A DNA stretch of 37,665 nucleotides, taken from an uncultured Bacteroidota bacterium. Lineage in GTDB: Bacteria > Bacteroidota > Bacteroidia > Bacteroidales > WCHB1-69. This document shows positions 6,742-13,969 of this stretch, piece after piece. The notes beneath the pieces are model-generated. The model had not been told where the DNA came from and did no database searches. It worked only from the letters and a program-made list of their open reading frames with translations. The position numbers and the translations under genes were made by a program. Each line of letters opens with the position of its first letter. The stretch's first letter is position 1. Location: contig CADADB010000021.1 of assembly GCA_902786595.1 (NCBI GenBank), forward strand, positions 1 to 37,665, read 5' to 3'.

Positions 6742-8676
6742 ATGGGTAAAATAATCGGAATAGACTTAGGAACAACCAATTCATGTGTTGCGGTGATGGA
6801 AGGCAGCGAGCCTGTCGTCATCCCCAACAGCGAAGGCAGAAGAACAACGCCTTCTATCGTGGCATTCGTGGGCGACAACGAGCGTAAGGTCGGTGACCCC
6901 GCCAAACGTCAGGCCATCACGAACCCCACCAAAACCATCTTCTCCATCAAGAGATTCATGGGCGAGACGTACGACCGCGTGACCAGCGAGGTGAGCCGCG
7001 TGCCCTACATCGTGGAACGCTCCTCCAACAACATGCCGAAAGTGAAGATCGACGACCGTTCTTACACGGCACAGGAGATCTCCGCCATGATTCTGCAAAA
7101 GATGAAGAAAACGGCTGAGGATTACCTCGGCCAGGAAGTGACGGAAGCCGTCATCACGGTGCCCGCCTACTTCAGCGACTCCCAACGTCAGGCCACCAAG
7201 GAGGCCGGTGAGATTGCGGGTCTGAACGTGAAACGTATCATCAACGAGCCCACCGCAGCCGCTTTGGCTTACGGTTTGGACAAGAAGAAAGCCGACTCCA
7301 AAGTGGCCGTGTTCGACCTCGGTGGCGGTACCTTCGATATCTCCATCCTCGAGTTGGGTGACGGCGTCTTCGAAGTGAAATCCACCAACGGCGACACGCA
7401 CCTCGGTGGCGACGACTTCGACCACAAGATCATCGACTGGCTGGCCAGCGAGTTCATGAAAGACTACAACGTGGATCTGCGTAAGGATGCCATGGCTTTG
7501 CAGCGTCTGAAAGAGGCGGCAGAGAAGGCCAAGATCGAGCTCTCCAGCTCCAACTCCACGGAAATCAACCTGCCGTACATCATGCCGATCGACGGTGTTC
7601 CGCAACACTTGGTGCGCACATTAACCCGTGCCCAGTTCGAGCAACTCTGCGACGACCTGATTCGCAAGACCATCGAACCGTGTAAAAAAGCTTTGGCCGA
7701 TGCCGGCTACAAGACCTCTGATATTGACGAGGTCATCCTCGTGGGTGGCTCTACCCGTATCCCCGCCATCCAGAAGGTGGTGGAAGACTTCTTCGGCAAG
7801 GTGCCTTCCAAAGGCGTGAACCCCGACGAAGTGGTGGCTATCGGTGCCTGCATCCAAGGCGGTGTGTTGAGCGGCGATGTAAAAGACATTCTGTTGCTTG
7901 ATGTTACCCCGCTGTCACTCGGTTTGGAGACCCTCGGCGGCGTGATGACCAAACTCATCGATGCCAACACGACCATCCCGACCAAGAAGTCGCAGGTGTT
8001 CACCACCGCGGCCGATAACCAGACCTCCGTGGAGATCCACGTGCTGCAAGGCGAGCGTCCCATGGCGGCTCAGAACAAGAGCATTGGTCGTTTCCACTTG
8101 GACGGCATTCCGGCGGCTATGCGTGGCATCCCGCAAATCGAGGTCACCTTCGACATCGACTCCAACGGTATCCTGAACGTGACGGCTCATGACAAGGCCT
8201 CCGGCAAGGAGCAGAAGATCCGTATCGAAGCATCCTCCGGTTTGAGCGACGATGAAATCAAGCGCATGAAAGCCGAGGCCGAGGCCAACGCTGACGCCGA
8301 CAAGAAGGCCAAGGAGGAAATCGACAAGCTGAACAACGCTGACTCGTTGGTGTTCAACACCGAGAAGCAGCTCAAGGAGTTCGGCGACAAGATTCCCGCC
8401 GACGACAAGGCCAAGATCGAAGCTGCGGCTGCGAAACTGAAGACCGCGCACGACAACAAGGATTTCAGCGGCATTGATACTGCCATGGCTGAGCTGCAAT
8501 CCGCTTGGAACGAGGCCTCACAGAAGATGTACGCTCAAGGCGGCGGCGCGCAACAGCAACCCGGCGCTGACTTCAACGGCGGCTTCAACCAACAGGCCGG
8601 TCCGCAAGGCCCGCAGGGCGGCAACGGCGGCAACGACCAAGAGGTGCAAGATGTTGACTTTGAAGAGGTTAAGTAA
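6742..8676 (+). CDS. dnaK: Chaperone DnaK (Hsp70)
   Basis: 644 residues, a full-length Hsp70 that refolds client proteins in the cytoplasm in an ATP cycle with DnaJ and GrpE (neither encoded in this window). The nucleotide-binding domain shows [13 protein letters not shown] at the N-terminus, the second phosphate motif [11 protein letters not shown] near residue 195, and the adenosine motif [11 protein letters not shown] near residue 335. The linker ([13 protein letters not shown]) leads into the substrate-binding domain, and the C-terminal lid ends in a G/Q/N-rich tail closing with DVDFEEVK, the usual EEVx end. It appears monocistronic: a sigma-54 type promoter precedes it and a strong terminator follows. 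Confidence 0.99.
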   Translation: MGKIIGIDLGTTNSCVAVMEGSEPVVIPNSEGRRTTPSIVAFVGDNERKVGDPAKRQAITNPTKTIFSIKRFMGETYDRVTSEVSRVPYIVERSSNNMPKVKIDDRSYTAQEISAMILQKMKKTAEDYLGQEVTEAVITVPAYFSDSQRQATKEAGEIAGLNVKRIINEPTAAALAYGLDKKKADSKVAVFDLGGGTFDISILELGDGVFEVKSTNGDTHLGGDDFDHKIIDWLASEFMKDYNVDLRKDAMALQRLKEAAEKAKIELSSSNSTEINLPYIMPIDGVPQHLVRTLTRAQFEQLCDDLIRKTIEPCKKALADAGYKTSDIDEVILVGGSTRIPAIQKVVEDFFGKVPSKGVNPDEVVAIGACIQGGVLSGDVKDILLLDVTPLSLGLETLGGVMTKLIDANTTIPTKKSQVFTTAADNQTSVEIHVLQGERPMAAQNKSIGRFHLDGIPAAMRGIPQIEVTFDIDSNGILNVTAHDKASGKEQKIRIEASSGLSDDEIKRMKAEAEANADADKKAKEEIDKLNNADSLVFNTEKQLKEFGDKIPADDKAKIEAAAAKLKTAHDNKDFSGIDTAMAELQSAWNEASQKMYAQGGGAQQQPGADFNGGFNQQAGPQGPQGGNGGNDQEVQDVDFEEVK

Positions 8677-8691
8677 CGATATTGTTTGTCG

Positions 8692-8719
8692 GTAGGGGCG
8701 AATCATTATTCGCCCCTAC
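8692..8719. repeat. Palindromic repeat, GTAGGGGCGAAT family
   Basis: 28-bp near-perfect palindrome (GTAGGGGCGAATCA / TTATTCGCCCCTAC... with one mismatched pair) 15 nt after the dnaK stop and just before the dnaK terminator. Sister copy at 6539-6566. Confidence 0.85.
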
Positions 8720-8730
8720 ACAAACCCCCA

Positions 8731-8772
8731 AACGGGTGCTGATGATGAATCGGCACCCGTTTTTCTTTTTTT
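8731..8772 (+). terminator. Rho-independent terminator of dnaK
   Basis: 9-bp stem AACGGGTGC / GCACCCGTT followed by a T-rich tail (TTTTCTTTTTTT). Confidence 0.9.
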
Positions 8773-8805
8773 AAACAATGTCATCCAAGGTGTATGTATT
8801 TTGAC

Positions 8806-8813
8806 TATTTTTG
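8806..8813 (+). promoter_or_regulatory. -7 promoter box of queE
   Basis: TATTTTTG, a perfect TAnnTTTG, ~45 nt before the queE ATG. No clear -33 element is seen. Confidence 0.55.
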
Positions 8814-8858
8814 CCGTTGCATATATAAAGAACGTAATTGTTCATCAATTAAGATGTT

Positions 8859-9470
8859 ATGGATAAAAAAGGATTGTTGATTCCTGTAGTGGAGGAATTT
8901 TACTCGTTGCAAGGAGAAGGTTACCATACGGGTAAGGCGGCTTATTTCGTGCGCGTGGGCGGTTGCGAGGTGGGTTGCTCTTTCTGTGACGAGATGCGGG
9001 CGTGGAATGCTGAAAAGTACCCGAAGGTGGCGGTAGATGACATTGTAGAACGAGCGGCACAGAAGCCCTCAAGGGCAGTGGTCGTCACCGGCGGCGAACC
9101 CATGCTCTATAATATGGATTATCTCTGCAAAAGGATGCACGAACACGGAATCAAGTGCTTCTTGGAAACTTCTGGCTCCGAACCGCTCAGTGGCGACTGG
9201 GACTGGATTTGTCTCTCCCCGAAATACGGAGCGAGTCCAAAAGCGGAGTTTCTCTCCCGCGCTGATGAACTCAAAGTGGTCATCGGCAGCGAGGAGGATT
9301 TCGCGTGGGCAGAGGAAAACGCCAAAAAAGTCTCCAAAAACTGCCTTCTTTTCCTCCAACCCGACTGGAACCGCTGCAACGCCATCATCGGCCGCCTCGT
9401 GAACTACGTCCTCGAACACCCCAAATGGCGCGTCTCCCTGCAAACCCATAAGTATATGCAAATACTTTAA
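8859..9470 (+). CDS. queE: 7-carboxy-7-deazaguanine synthase (radical SAM)
   Basis: 203 residues. QueE converts 6-carboxytetrahydropterin to 7-carboxy-7-deazaguanine, a step toward queuosine and other deazaguanines. The radical SAM cluster motif is C36-x3-C40-x2-C43 (GGCEVGCSFCD), and the SAM-binding TGGEPM lies at residues 77-82. The N-terminal EEFYSLQGEGYHTGK is the substrate-loop signature of the family, and the C-terminus (VSLQTHKYMQIL) also matches. No other queuosine gene lies nearby. Its TAA stop is the first triplet of a TAACC-type repeat tract that fills the gap to the DUF721 gene. Confidence 0.95.
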   Translation: MDKKGLLIPVVEEFYSLQGEGYHTGKAAYFVRVGGCEVGCSFCDEMRAWNAEKYPKVAVDDIVERAAQKPSRAVVVTGGEPMLYNMDYLCKRMHEHGIKCFLETSGSEPLSGDWDWICLSPKYGASPKAEFLSRADELKVVIGSEEDFAWAEENAKKVSKNCLLFLQPDWNRCNAIIGRLVNYVLEHPKWRVSLQTHKYMQIL

Positions 9471-9538
9471 CCTTCTAACCCTCTAACCTATAAACTATAA
9501 CCCAGCTTCAATAACCCATAACCTATAACCCATAACCA
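9468..9538. repeat. TAACCYA heptamer/octamer tract after queE
   Basis: Units TAACCTTC, TAACCCTC, TAACC, TATAAAC, TATAACC, then CAGCTTCAA and TAACCCA, TAACCTA, TAACCCA, TAACC. The first TAA is the queE stop codon. The segment with AGCTTCAA plus TAACC units recurs, inverted, at 19287-19320 and 23231-23265. Confidence 0.85.
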
Positions 9539-9545
9539 TTACCAA

Positions 9546-9836
9546 ATGCGTGACGAACACGAAATGAACTTAAAGGAGCTGATTGGCCGGTTCGTGAGCC
9601 AGTCTGGAAAGCAACATCTGATGGATAAGCAGTTGCTGTTTGATCGTTGGCCGGAGTATGTCGGAGACATCTGTGCCCAGCTTTCAAAATGCGAGGACCT
9701 CCGCAATGGGGTTCTTTATGTGCGGGTGCAGAATGCCGCACTTCGCTTCGAACTTTTTGGACACAAATCCCAGATATTGAAGAAGATGCAATCCGATTTC
9801 GGCACATTAGTCCAAGACATCATTTTCAGGAATTAG
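9546..9836 (+). CDS. DUF721 (DciA-like) domain protein
   Basis: 96 residues; a start at the second ATG (residue 7, MNLKELIGRF) is equally possible. The pattern LIGRFVSQSG, LLFDRWPEYVGDICAQLS, GVLYVRVQNAALRFELFGHKSQILKKM is that of DUF721. Related proteins include DciA, the ancestral loader of the replicative helicase in bacteria without DnaC. Short single-domain forms like this one are usual in Bacteroidota. A role in replication initiation is inferred from the family. A bidirectional terminator follows. Confidence 0.85.
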   Translation: MRDEHEMNLKELIGRFVSQSGKQHLMDKQLLFDRWPEYVGDICAQLSKCEDLRNGVLYVRVQNAALRFELFGHKSQILKKMQSDFGTLVQDIIFRN

Positions 9837-9924
9837 ACCTGTAAGGGTCATATTACAACCTTCGTATAATCTTTTTCGCGTTAATCACATACCTACGGGC
9901 TTCTTCATAGGTGTTTAAAATACC

Positions 9925-9953
9925 AAGGGCTGGCACAACAAGTACCAGCCCTT
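9925..9953. terminator. Bidirectional terminator between the DUF721 gene and the ECF operon
   Basis: 9-bp stem AAGGGCTGG / CCAGCCCTT with an 11-nt loop and T/A-rich flanks on both sides, between convergent genes. Confidence 0.8.
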
Positions 9954-10006
9954 TATTATTCACCAAATCAAGTTGATTGTAAGATGTTTTCTTGTTTAGA
10001 CAAGAA

Positions 10007-10591
10007 CTATGCCTCTACACTGTCGCGTTGGAACACCAACGGGAAGGTGATAGTGGTGTCTTCGTCCTCGGCGTTGGCGAACTGCAGGTTGATGGTGATG
10101 GTGTCGTCGTTGTCGTTGTAGGTGAAGACAATTTGATAGTCAATGGGATTGCCGTTCTCGTCATTACCGACGGCCGTCAGGGTGCCGGTGTGGGTGGCGC
10201 CATTATAGACATAGGCGAGATCCATTTGCTCGATTTCTTCTGACGTGTATTCGCCGGCTAATTCAGCCACGTTGATGACACTGATGTTGTCGCCAAAGGT
10301 GATGTGGGCATATTCGTTGTCGAAGTTGAGGTGGAAAATCATGTTGGCATCAAAACCATCGGGGAATTGGCAACCATAGTCGCTGAGACTCATGCCAGTC
10401 ATGGCTTGGAGCAGGTCTTCGAGAGGCAGGGTAGCTGTCCAGTCGGTGCCGATGAGGTCGGAAGTGACCGTCACTTTGGGGGTGTTCGCAGGGTTTTCAC
10501 CATTTCCACCAGGGACGATGGGGTCTTTCTGACAAGATGCCATGCAGAGGGTGATGGCGATGAATGCGATTGCAAAAATGTTTTTCTTCAT
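10007..10591 (-). CDS. Putative lipoprotein, last gene of the ECF sigma operon
   Basis: 194 residues with a lipoprotein signal: MKKN, a hydrophobic core, then a lipobox ending in C20 (CMASC). A Gly/Asn-rich linker follows, then a beta-rich domain with TDWTATLPLEDLL, MIFHLNFDNEYAHITFGD and repeated acidic strands, reminiscent of lipocalin-like domains of Bacteroidota lipoproteins. I do not recognise a specific function. It lies 128 nt downstream of another lipoprotein gene and is probably co-transcribed from the sigma-factor promoter. The leader contains a 17-nt tandem repeat. Confidence 0.8.
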   Translation of the reverse strand: MKKNIFAIAFIAITLCMASCQKDPIVPGGNGENPANTPKVTVTSDLIGTDWTATLPLEDLLQAMTGMSLSDYGCQFPDGFDANMIFHLNFDNEYAHITFGDNISVINVAELAGEYTSEEIEQMDLAYVYNGATHTGTLTAVGNDENGNPIDYQIVFTYNDNDDTITINLQFANAEDEDTTITFPLVFQRDSVEA

Positions 10592-10605
10592 ACTGTTTGA
10601 ATTTT

Positions 10606-10651
10606 AATTTTGATTGTTAAATAATTTTGATTATTAAATTTGATTTTTAAG
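10606..10651. repeat. 17-nt tandem repeat in the leader of the 194-aa lipoprotein gene
   Basis: AATTTTGATTGTTAAAT and AATTTTGATTATTAAAT lie head to tail, followed by a partial third unit TTGATTTTTAAG. The units match at 16 of 17 positions. Function unknown. Confidence 0.7.
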
Positions 10652-10719
10652 CTTTCTTGCTTGTTTCAACTATAAAAACGTAAACTTTGATTGAAAAACT
10701 ACAGCCGTGGAATTTTTTT

Positions 10720-11517
10720 TTATTCTCTGTCGAATTGCAGCTGGTAGAGGAGGTCTCCTTCTTCGGTGCCGAGTTCAGCGCGGGAGATAATCATGGTGTT
10801 ATCCGTAATCCAGTTCACATTCCAGCAACCGCCGTTCGGCAGGAGCTCACAACATAGTTCGCCCTCGTTGTCGAGTGTCCAGGTGGAATTGTCTGTGGCC
10901 GTGGTGCCGTCCATTCCGGTGAAAGTCAGTGTCAAGGTGCCGTCGTTATAGAAGGTGTAGTGCATAGAGCCACCGCCATCTTCAGGCACGAAGAGATCAC
11001 TGCCCGTGAAACTGCCGTTCTGGTCAATGTGGTTAACCACCGAGCAAATGAAATGCCATGTGCCAATGATGTCCACCGATGTGCTCGCGGGTGGTGCGGA
11101 AGCGTATGCCATACCTTGCCACGTGCCGTTGTTATATGTGACCACCACGGTAAGTCCTTCTTTCTCCCTCTCTTTCATCCAGGCCTTCATTTCATCGCGA
11201 TTGGAGGTGGTGAATGTTTTTGCCGCCTTGGTGCCGCCCGCCTCCTTGTTTTGGTGGTATGTGATCTGGTTCATGTTGTAAAAGGTCACCGTCTGGCCGT
11301 TCTGCGCCTGGGTGCAGAGCACATCCAGCAAGGCATCCCATTCGCCTTCGGTATCCAGGTTTTGGCGATTTTCGGTTTGTCCCACCGTGTAAACGATGAC
11401 ACGCTCCTTGGGGTCATTGTTGCCTTCATTGCCCCCAGGAGTGGGCTGTCTTTCACATGCTGTGAAGATGAGTGCCAATACCGCTGCTAATGCGGTGAAT
11501 CTCAGTGTTTTTTTCAT
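10720..11517 (-). CDS. Putative lipoprotein with C-terminal lipocalin-like domain
   Basis: 265 residues. Signal MKKTLRFTALAAV then lipobox ending in C21 (FTACE), and a Gly/Asn linker. Residues ~40-135 form a domain with EWDALLDVLCTQAQNGQTVTF and a charged helix MKAWMKEREKEGLTVVV. Residues ~148-265 look lipocalin-like (DIIGTWHFICSV, HYTFYNDGTLTLTF, ISRAELG, YQLQFDRE). It starts 10 nt after the stop of the preceding exported-protein gene, so it is tightly inside the ECF operon. The ligand is unknown; an outer-membrane or periplasmic location is inferred from the signal. Confidence 0.8.
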   Translation of the reverse strand: MKKTLRFTALAAVLALIFTACERQPTPGGNEGNNDPKERVIVYTVGQTENRQNLDTEGEWDALLDVLCTQAQNGQTVTFYNMNQITYHQNKEAGGTKAAKTFTTSNRDEMKAWMKEREKEGLTVVVTYNNGTWQGMAYASAPPASTSVDIIGTWHFICSVVNHIDQNGSFTGSDLFVPEDGGGSMHYTFYNDGTLTLTFTGMDGTTATDNSTWTLDNEGELCCELLPNGGCWNVNWITDNTMIISRAELGTEEGDLLYQLQFDRE

Positions 11518-11527
11518 ATTCGAATTG

Positions 11528-11935
11528 CTATTTTTCTTGTTTCATATTATTCAGTTGATAATCGAGAAGAGCATCATATTGTGCCTCGGTGGTGATGCGG
11601 TAAAGGGCCACTGTGCGGCGTGCGTGGGAGGCCACCACCCGCAATACGGGGGCTCCGGTCCACTTCACGCGTCGCGCAGGGTTTTTGCTGTCCCCCAGCC
11701 AACTCACCGAACCATTTTCACCTTTGATGTTCAACTCCATGGCTAATTGTTGCCATGCTGCCTCGTCATCAGCGACGATGAGTACTACATCCACCCGTTC
11801 GCTTTCGTTGAGCTTGAATCCGCTCACTTGCGCCACGGTGAGTTCCTGTCGCGAGGCATAGCGCTTGTACAGCTCGCTTTGCGACATTGCTGCTATCGGA
11901 AGCAGCATCATGAGTATGATTAATAGTCTTTTCAT
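11528..11935 (-). CDS. Small exported protein in the ECF sigma operon
   Basis: 135 residues from the ATG at 11933-11935, which overlaps the stop of the preceding gene as TAATG; a longer reading would lack a proper signal at its start. Signal peptide MKRLLIILMMLLPIAAMSQS, then SELYKRYASRQELTVAQVSGF, a DVVLIVADDE strand and WQQLAMELNIKG. The organisation (short signal, YKRYA, V-Q-V-S) recalls the DUF4252 proteins often found in Bacteroidota ECF operons, but I cannot confirm membership. It may act with the membrane protein upstream in signal sensing (inference). Confidence 0.8.
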   Translation of the reverse strand: MKRLLIILMMLLPIAAMSQSELYKRYASRQELTVAQVSGFKLNESERVDVVLIVADDEAAWQQLAMELNIKGENGSVSWLGDSKNPARRVKWTGAPVLRVVASHARRTVALYRITTEAQYDALLDYQLNNMKQEK

Positions 11936-12204
11936 TATTCCATCAACATTTCTGCGGCCAAGGTGGCCCATTGCGCATCAGCGGTGCCGACGCGGTTACA
12001 ATATACTTTCTCGTAAGTTCGGATTTGGCGTTGCTGTATGGTAAACAGCGACACGGCCACAGCCAGCACGACCACCAAAGAGGTCACCACGGTGGCGATG
12101 CGGTTCTGCTTCCTTCGCCAAGCGGGGTATTCCTTTGCTAGCAATTGGCTATAGTTTTCGGCCTCAGCCCGTTGCCATAATTCGTCAAATTGATTTTCTG
12201 TCAT
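11935..12204 (-). CDS. Small single-pass membrane protein, candidate anti-sigma factor
   Basis: 89 residues. An N-terminal cytoplasmic stretch (ENQFDELWQRAEAENYSQLL, ending RRKQNR) is followed by one membrane helix at about residues 35-56, then a ~33-residue external tail. The ATG overlaps the sigma-factor stop by four bases (ATGA), implying translational coupling. Position directly after an ECF sigma gene and this topology suggest it tethers or inhibits the sigma factor. There is no zinc-finger (HxxxCxxC) motif, so it would not be a ZAS-type anti-sigma; the role is inference. Confidence 0.8.
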   Translation of the reverse strand: MTENQFDELWQRAEAENYSQLLAKEYPAWRRKQNRIATVVTSLVVVLAVAVSLFTIQQRQIRTYEKVYCNRVGTADAQWATLAAEMLME

Positions 12205-12674
12205 ATATCCATTGATTTTCTTAATTTTTCCTTGATTCTCACTAGTCTCACGCCTACATTCTTCTCTGTCATTCCTACTCGTTCGCCGATCTCTTTGTAA
12301 TCGTAACCTTCTAACTGCAAGCGCACGATGGATCGGTCAGGTTCGTCCAACAAGGCAATCCTTTCGTGCAGCTCGCGGAGCAGGGTGCGGTCTTCGTCGG
12401 CAATCTCATATCCCTCCGGTAACGACTCAGTCTCTTTCTCCCGTCGCAAACAGTCGATGATTTTGTTTCGTCCGATTTTCCAAATCAACGCTGTCTGTGA
12501 CACTGCGGAAAGTGAGAGCAACCGTTCGCGGTCGCGCCACAATGCCAAAGTGGTCTCCTGCAACAGGTCATCCACTTCAACCCCCCGACGGCTGTAATGT
12601 CGGCAGAGCGAGAAGAGCAACCCCCTATGGCGGTGGAGCATGGCTTCGAAAGGATCCTGTGGTCTCACAATCAT
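12201..12674 (-). CDS. RNA polymerase ECF sigma factor
   Basis: 157 residues. Region 2 contains HRGLLFSLCRHYSRRGVEVDDLLQETTLALWRDRE and the DNA-melting part WKIGRNKIIDCLRRE. Region 4 contains IVRLQLEGYDYKEIGERVGMTEKNVGVRLVRIKEKLRK, a classical helix-turn-helix for the -35 element. It heads a five-gene operon encoding a small membrane protein, an exported protein and two lipoproteins, so it probably controls an envelope response. There is no SusC/SusD pair or FecR-type anti-sigma nearby, so it is not a polysaccharide-utilisation sigma factor of the usual kind. It is divergent from the threonine aldolase gene, with a 78-nt shared spacer. Confidence 0.93.
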   Translation of the reverse strand: MIVRPQDPFEAMLHRHRGLLFSLCRHYSRRGVEVDDLLQETTLALWRDRERLLSLSAVSQTALIWKIGRNKIIDCLRREKETESLPEGYEIADEDRTLLRELHERIALLDEPDRSIVRLQLEGYDYKEIGERVGMTEKNVGVRLVRIKEKLRKSMDI

Positions 12675-12723
12675 AATAACGTAAAAATGAAGCCAAATAC
12701 TACAGCAGGGTGAAAAAAAATTT

Positions 12724-12731
12724 TACTTTTG
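12724..12731 (+). promoter_or_regulatory. -7 promoter box of the threonine aldolase gene
   Basis: TACTTTTG, a perfect TAnnTTTG, 21 nt before the ATG at 12753. Confidence 0.6.
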
Positions 12732-12752
12732 CCGACATAAATTCCTATCACA

Positions 12753-13763
12753 ATGAGATCCTTTGGAAGCGACAACCATTCGGGAGTGCATCCCGCTATA
12801 TTAGAGGCCATTGCGGCTTGCAACGGCAATCACGAGATCGCATACGGCGACGACACTTACACCGCCCGTGTTCGGGAGATTTTCAAGGAGCAGTTCGGTC
12901 CAAGAGCTGAGGTTTTCCCCGTGTTTAACGGTACGGGCGCCAACGTGGTAGCCCAGCGCGCTTGCGTGCGACCCTTCAACAGCATCCTCTGCGCCGAAAC
13001 CGCCCACATCGCCGTCGATGAATGCGGCGCGCCTGCCTTCATGACTGGCGCCTCATTGGTGACGATCTCCACGCCCGACGGCAAGCTGACACCGGAGCTC
13101 ATCCGCCCGCACCTCACCAACTGGGGCTTCGAACACCACTCGCAGCCCAAGTCCGTCTATATTTCGCAGTGCTCGGAACTCGGCACGGTCTATTCTTGCG
13201 AGGAGATTCGCGCCATCGCTGACCTCATCCACCCGCACGGCATGTACCTGCATGTGGATGGCGCGCGTATTGCCAACGCAACGGTAAAGCTCGGCAAGAC
13301 GTTCAAGGAGATGACCACCGACTGCGGCGTTGATGTCGTCAGCTTCGGAGGCACCAAGAACGGGATGCTGATGGGCGAGTCGGTGGTTGTTCTGAACCCC
13401 GAACTGGTGCCCGAGCTCAAGTACCACCGCAAGCAGTGCGCCCAGCTCAGCTCCAAGATGCGGTACCTCAGCGCCCAATTCATCGCCTACTTCGAAAACG
13501 AGCTGTGGAAGAAGAACGCCACGCACGCCAACGCGCAGGCACAAAAGCTCCGTCAGCGCATTATTGACATTCTCGGCGATGTTTTCACCCAACGCACCGA
13601 CTGCAACATCCTGCTGCTCAAGCTCCCGCGCCCCGTCGCCGACCGACTTGCGAAGACCACCTTCTTCTACTACTGGAACGAGCCCGAGGACGAAATCCGT
13701 CTTGTGACTTCGTGGGACACTACCGACGAGGACATCGAGAGCGTGGTTAAGGCGTTATCTTAA
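12753..13763 (+). CDS. ltaE: Low-specificity L-threonine aldolase (PLP-dependent, beta-eliminating lyase family)
   Basis: 336 residues; the family cleaves L-threonine or allo-threonine to glycine and acetaldehyde in the cytoplasm. Signatures: FGSDNHSGVHP near the N-terminus, the PLP-stacking H85 (AETAHIA), D169 and R172 in HVDGAR, and the aldimine lysine K202 in SFGGTKNGML. The length is normal for the family. The start follows a good -7 box by 21 nt. It is monocistronic and divergent from the ECF operon. Substrate preference cannot be read from sequence, and some relatives act on other beta-hydroxy amino acids. Confidence 0.93.
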   Translation: MRSFGSDNHSGVHPAILEAIAACNGNHEIAYGDDTYTARVREIFKEQFGPRAEVFPVFNGTGANVVAQRACVRPFNSILCAETAHIAVDECGAPAFMTGASLVTISTPDGKLTPELIRPHLTNWGFEHHSQPKSVYISQCSELGTVYSCEEIRAIADLIHPHGMYLHVDGARIANATVKLGKTFKEMTTDCGVDVVSFGGTKNGMLMGESVVVLNPELVPELKYHRKQCAQLSSKMRYLSAQFIAYFENELWKKNATHANAQAQKLRQRIIDILGDVFTQRTDCNILLLKLPRPVADRLAKTTFFYYWNEPEDEIRLVTSWDTTDEDIESVVKALS

Positions 13764-13880
13764 TGGCAATTGTGTTGGTCGTATCCCTTTGCATTTACAG
13801 CATCACAGATGAAAAACGAAAAAAAATCAGCTTGACTGCAACCATTCGTCTTTTTTGCGTCATATCTTCAGACAAATCCT

Positions 13881-13923
13881 TTTCCCAGTGATGTCAATCG
13901 GACTTCGCATCACCACCGGGAAA
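13881..13923 (+). promoter_or_regulatory. Hairpin in the spacer between ltaE and the FISUMP gene
   Basis: Stem TTTCCC/GGGAAA plus GTGATG/CATCAC with a small bulge and a 14-nt loop. There is no T run after it, so it is a poor rho-independent terminator. It may be a processing or attenuator structure, or chance. Confidence 0.3.
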
Positions 13924-13969
13924 GTGTAAATTATCTGAGATAGAAGTTCCGACAAAAAAAAACTAAAAA

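Noticed and set aside
6781-7608. 275-codon minus-strand frame opposite dnaK
   Set aside because: Antisense shadow of a conserved gene; frames opposite dnaK are a known artefact of its codon use.
9838-9990. tRNA or small RNA gene after the DUF721 gene
   Set aside because: No cloverleaf could be drawn; the only structure is the bidirectional terminator.
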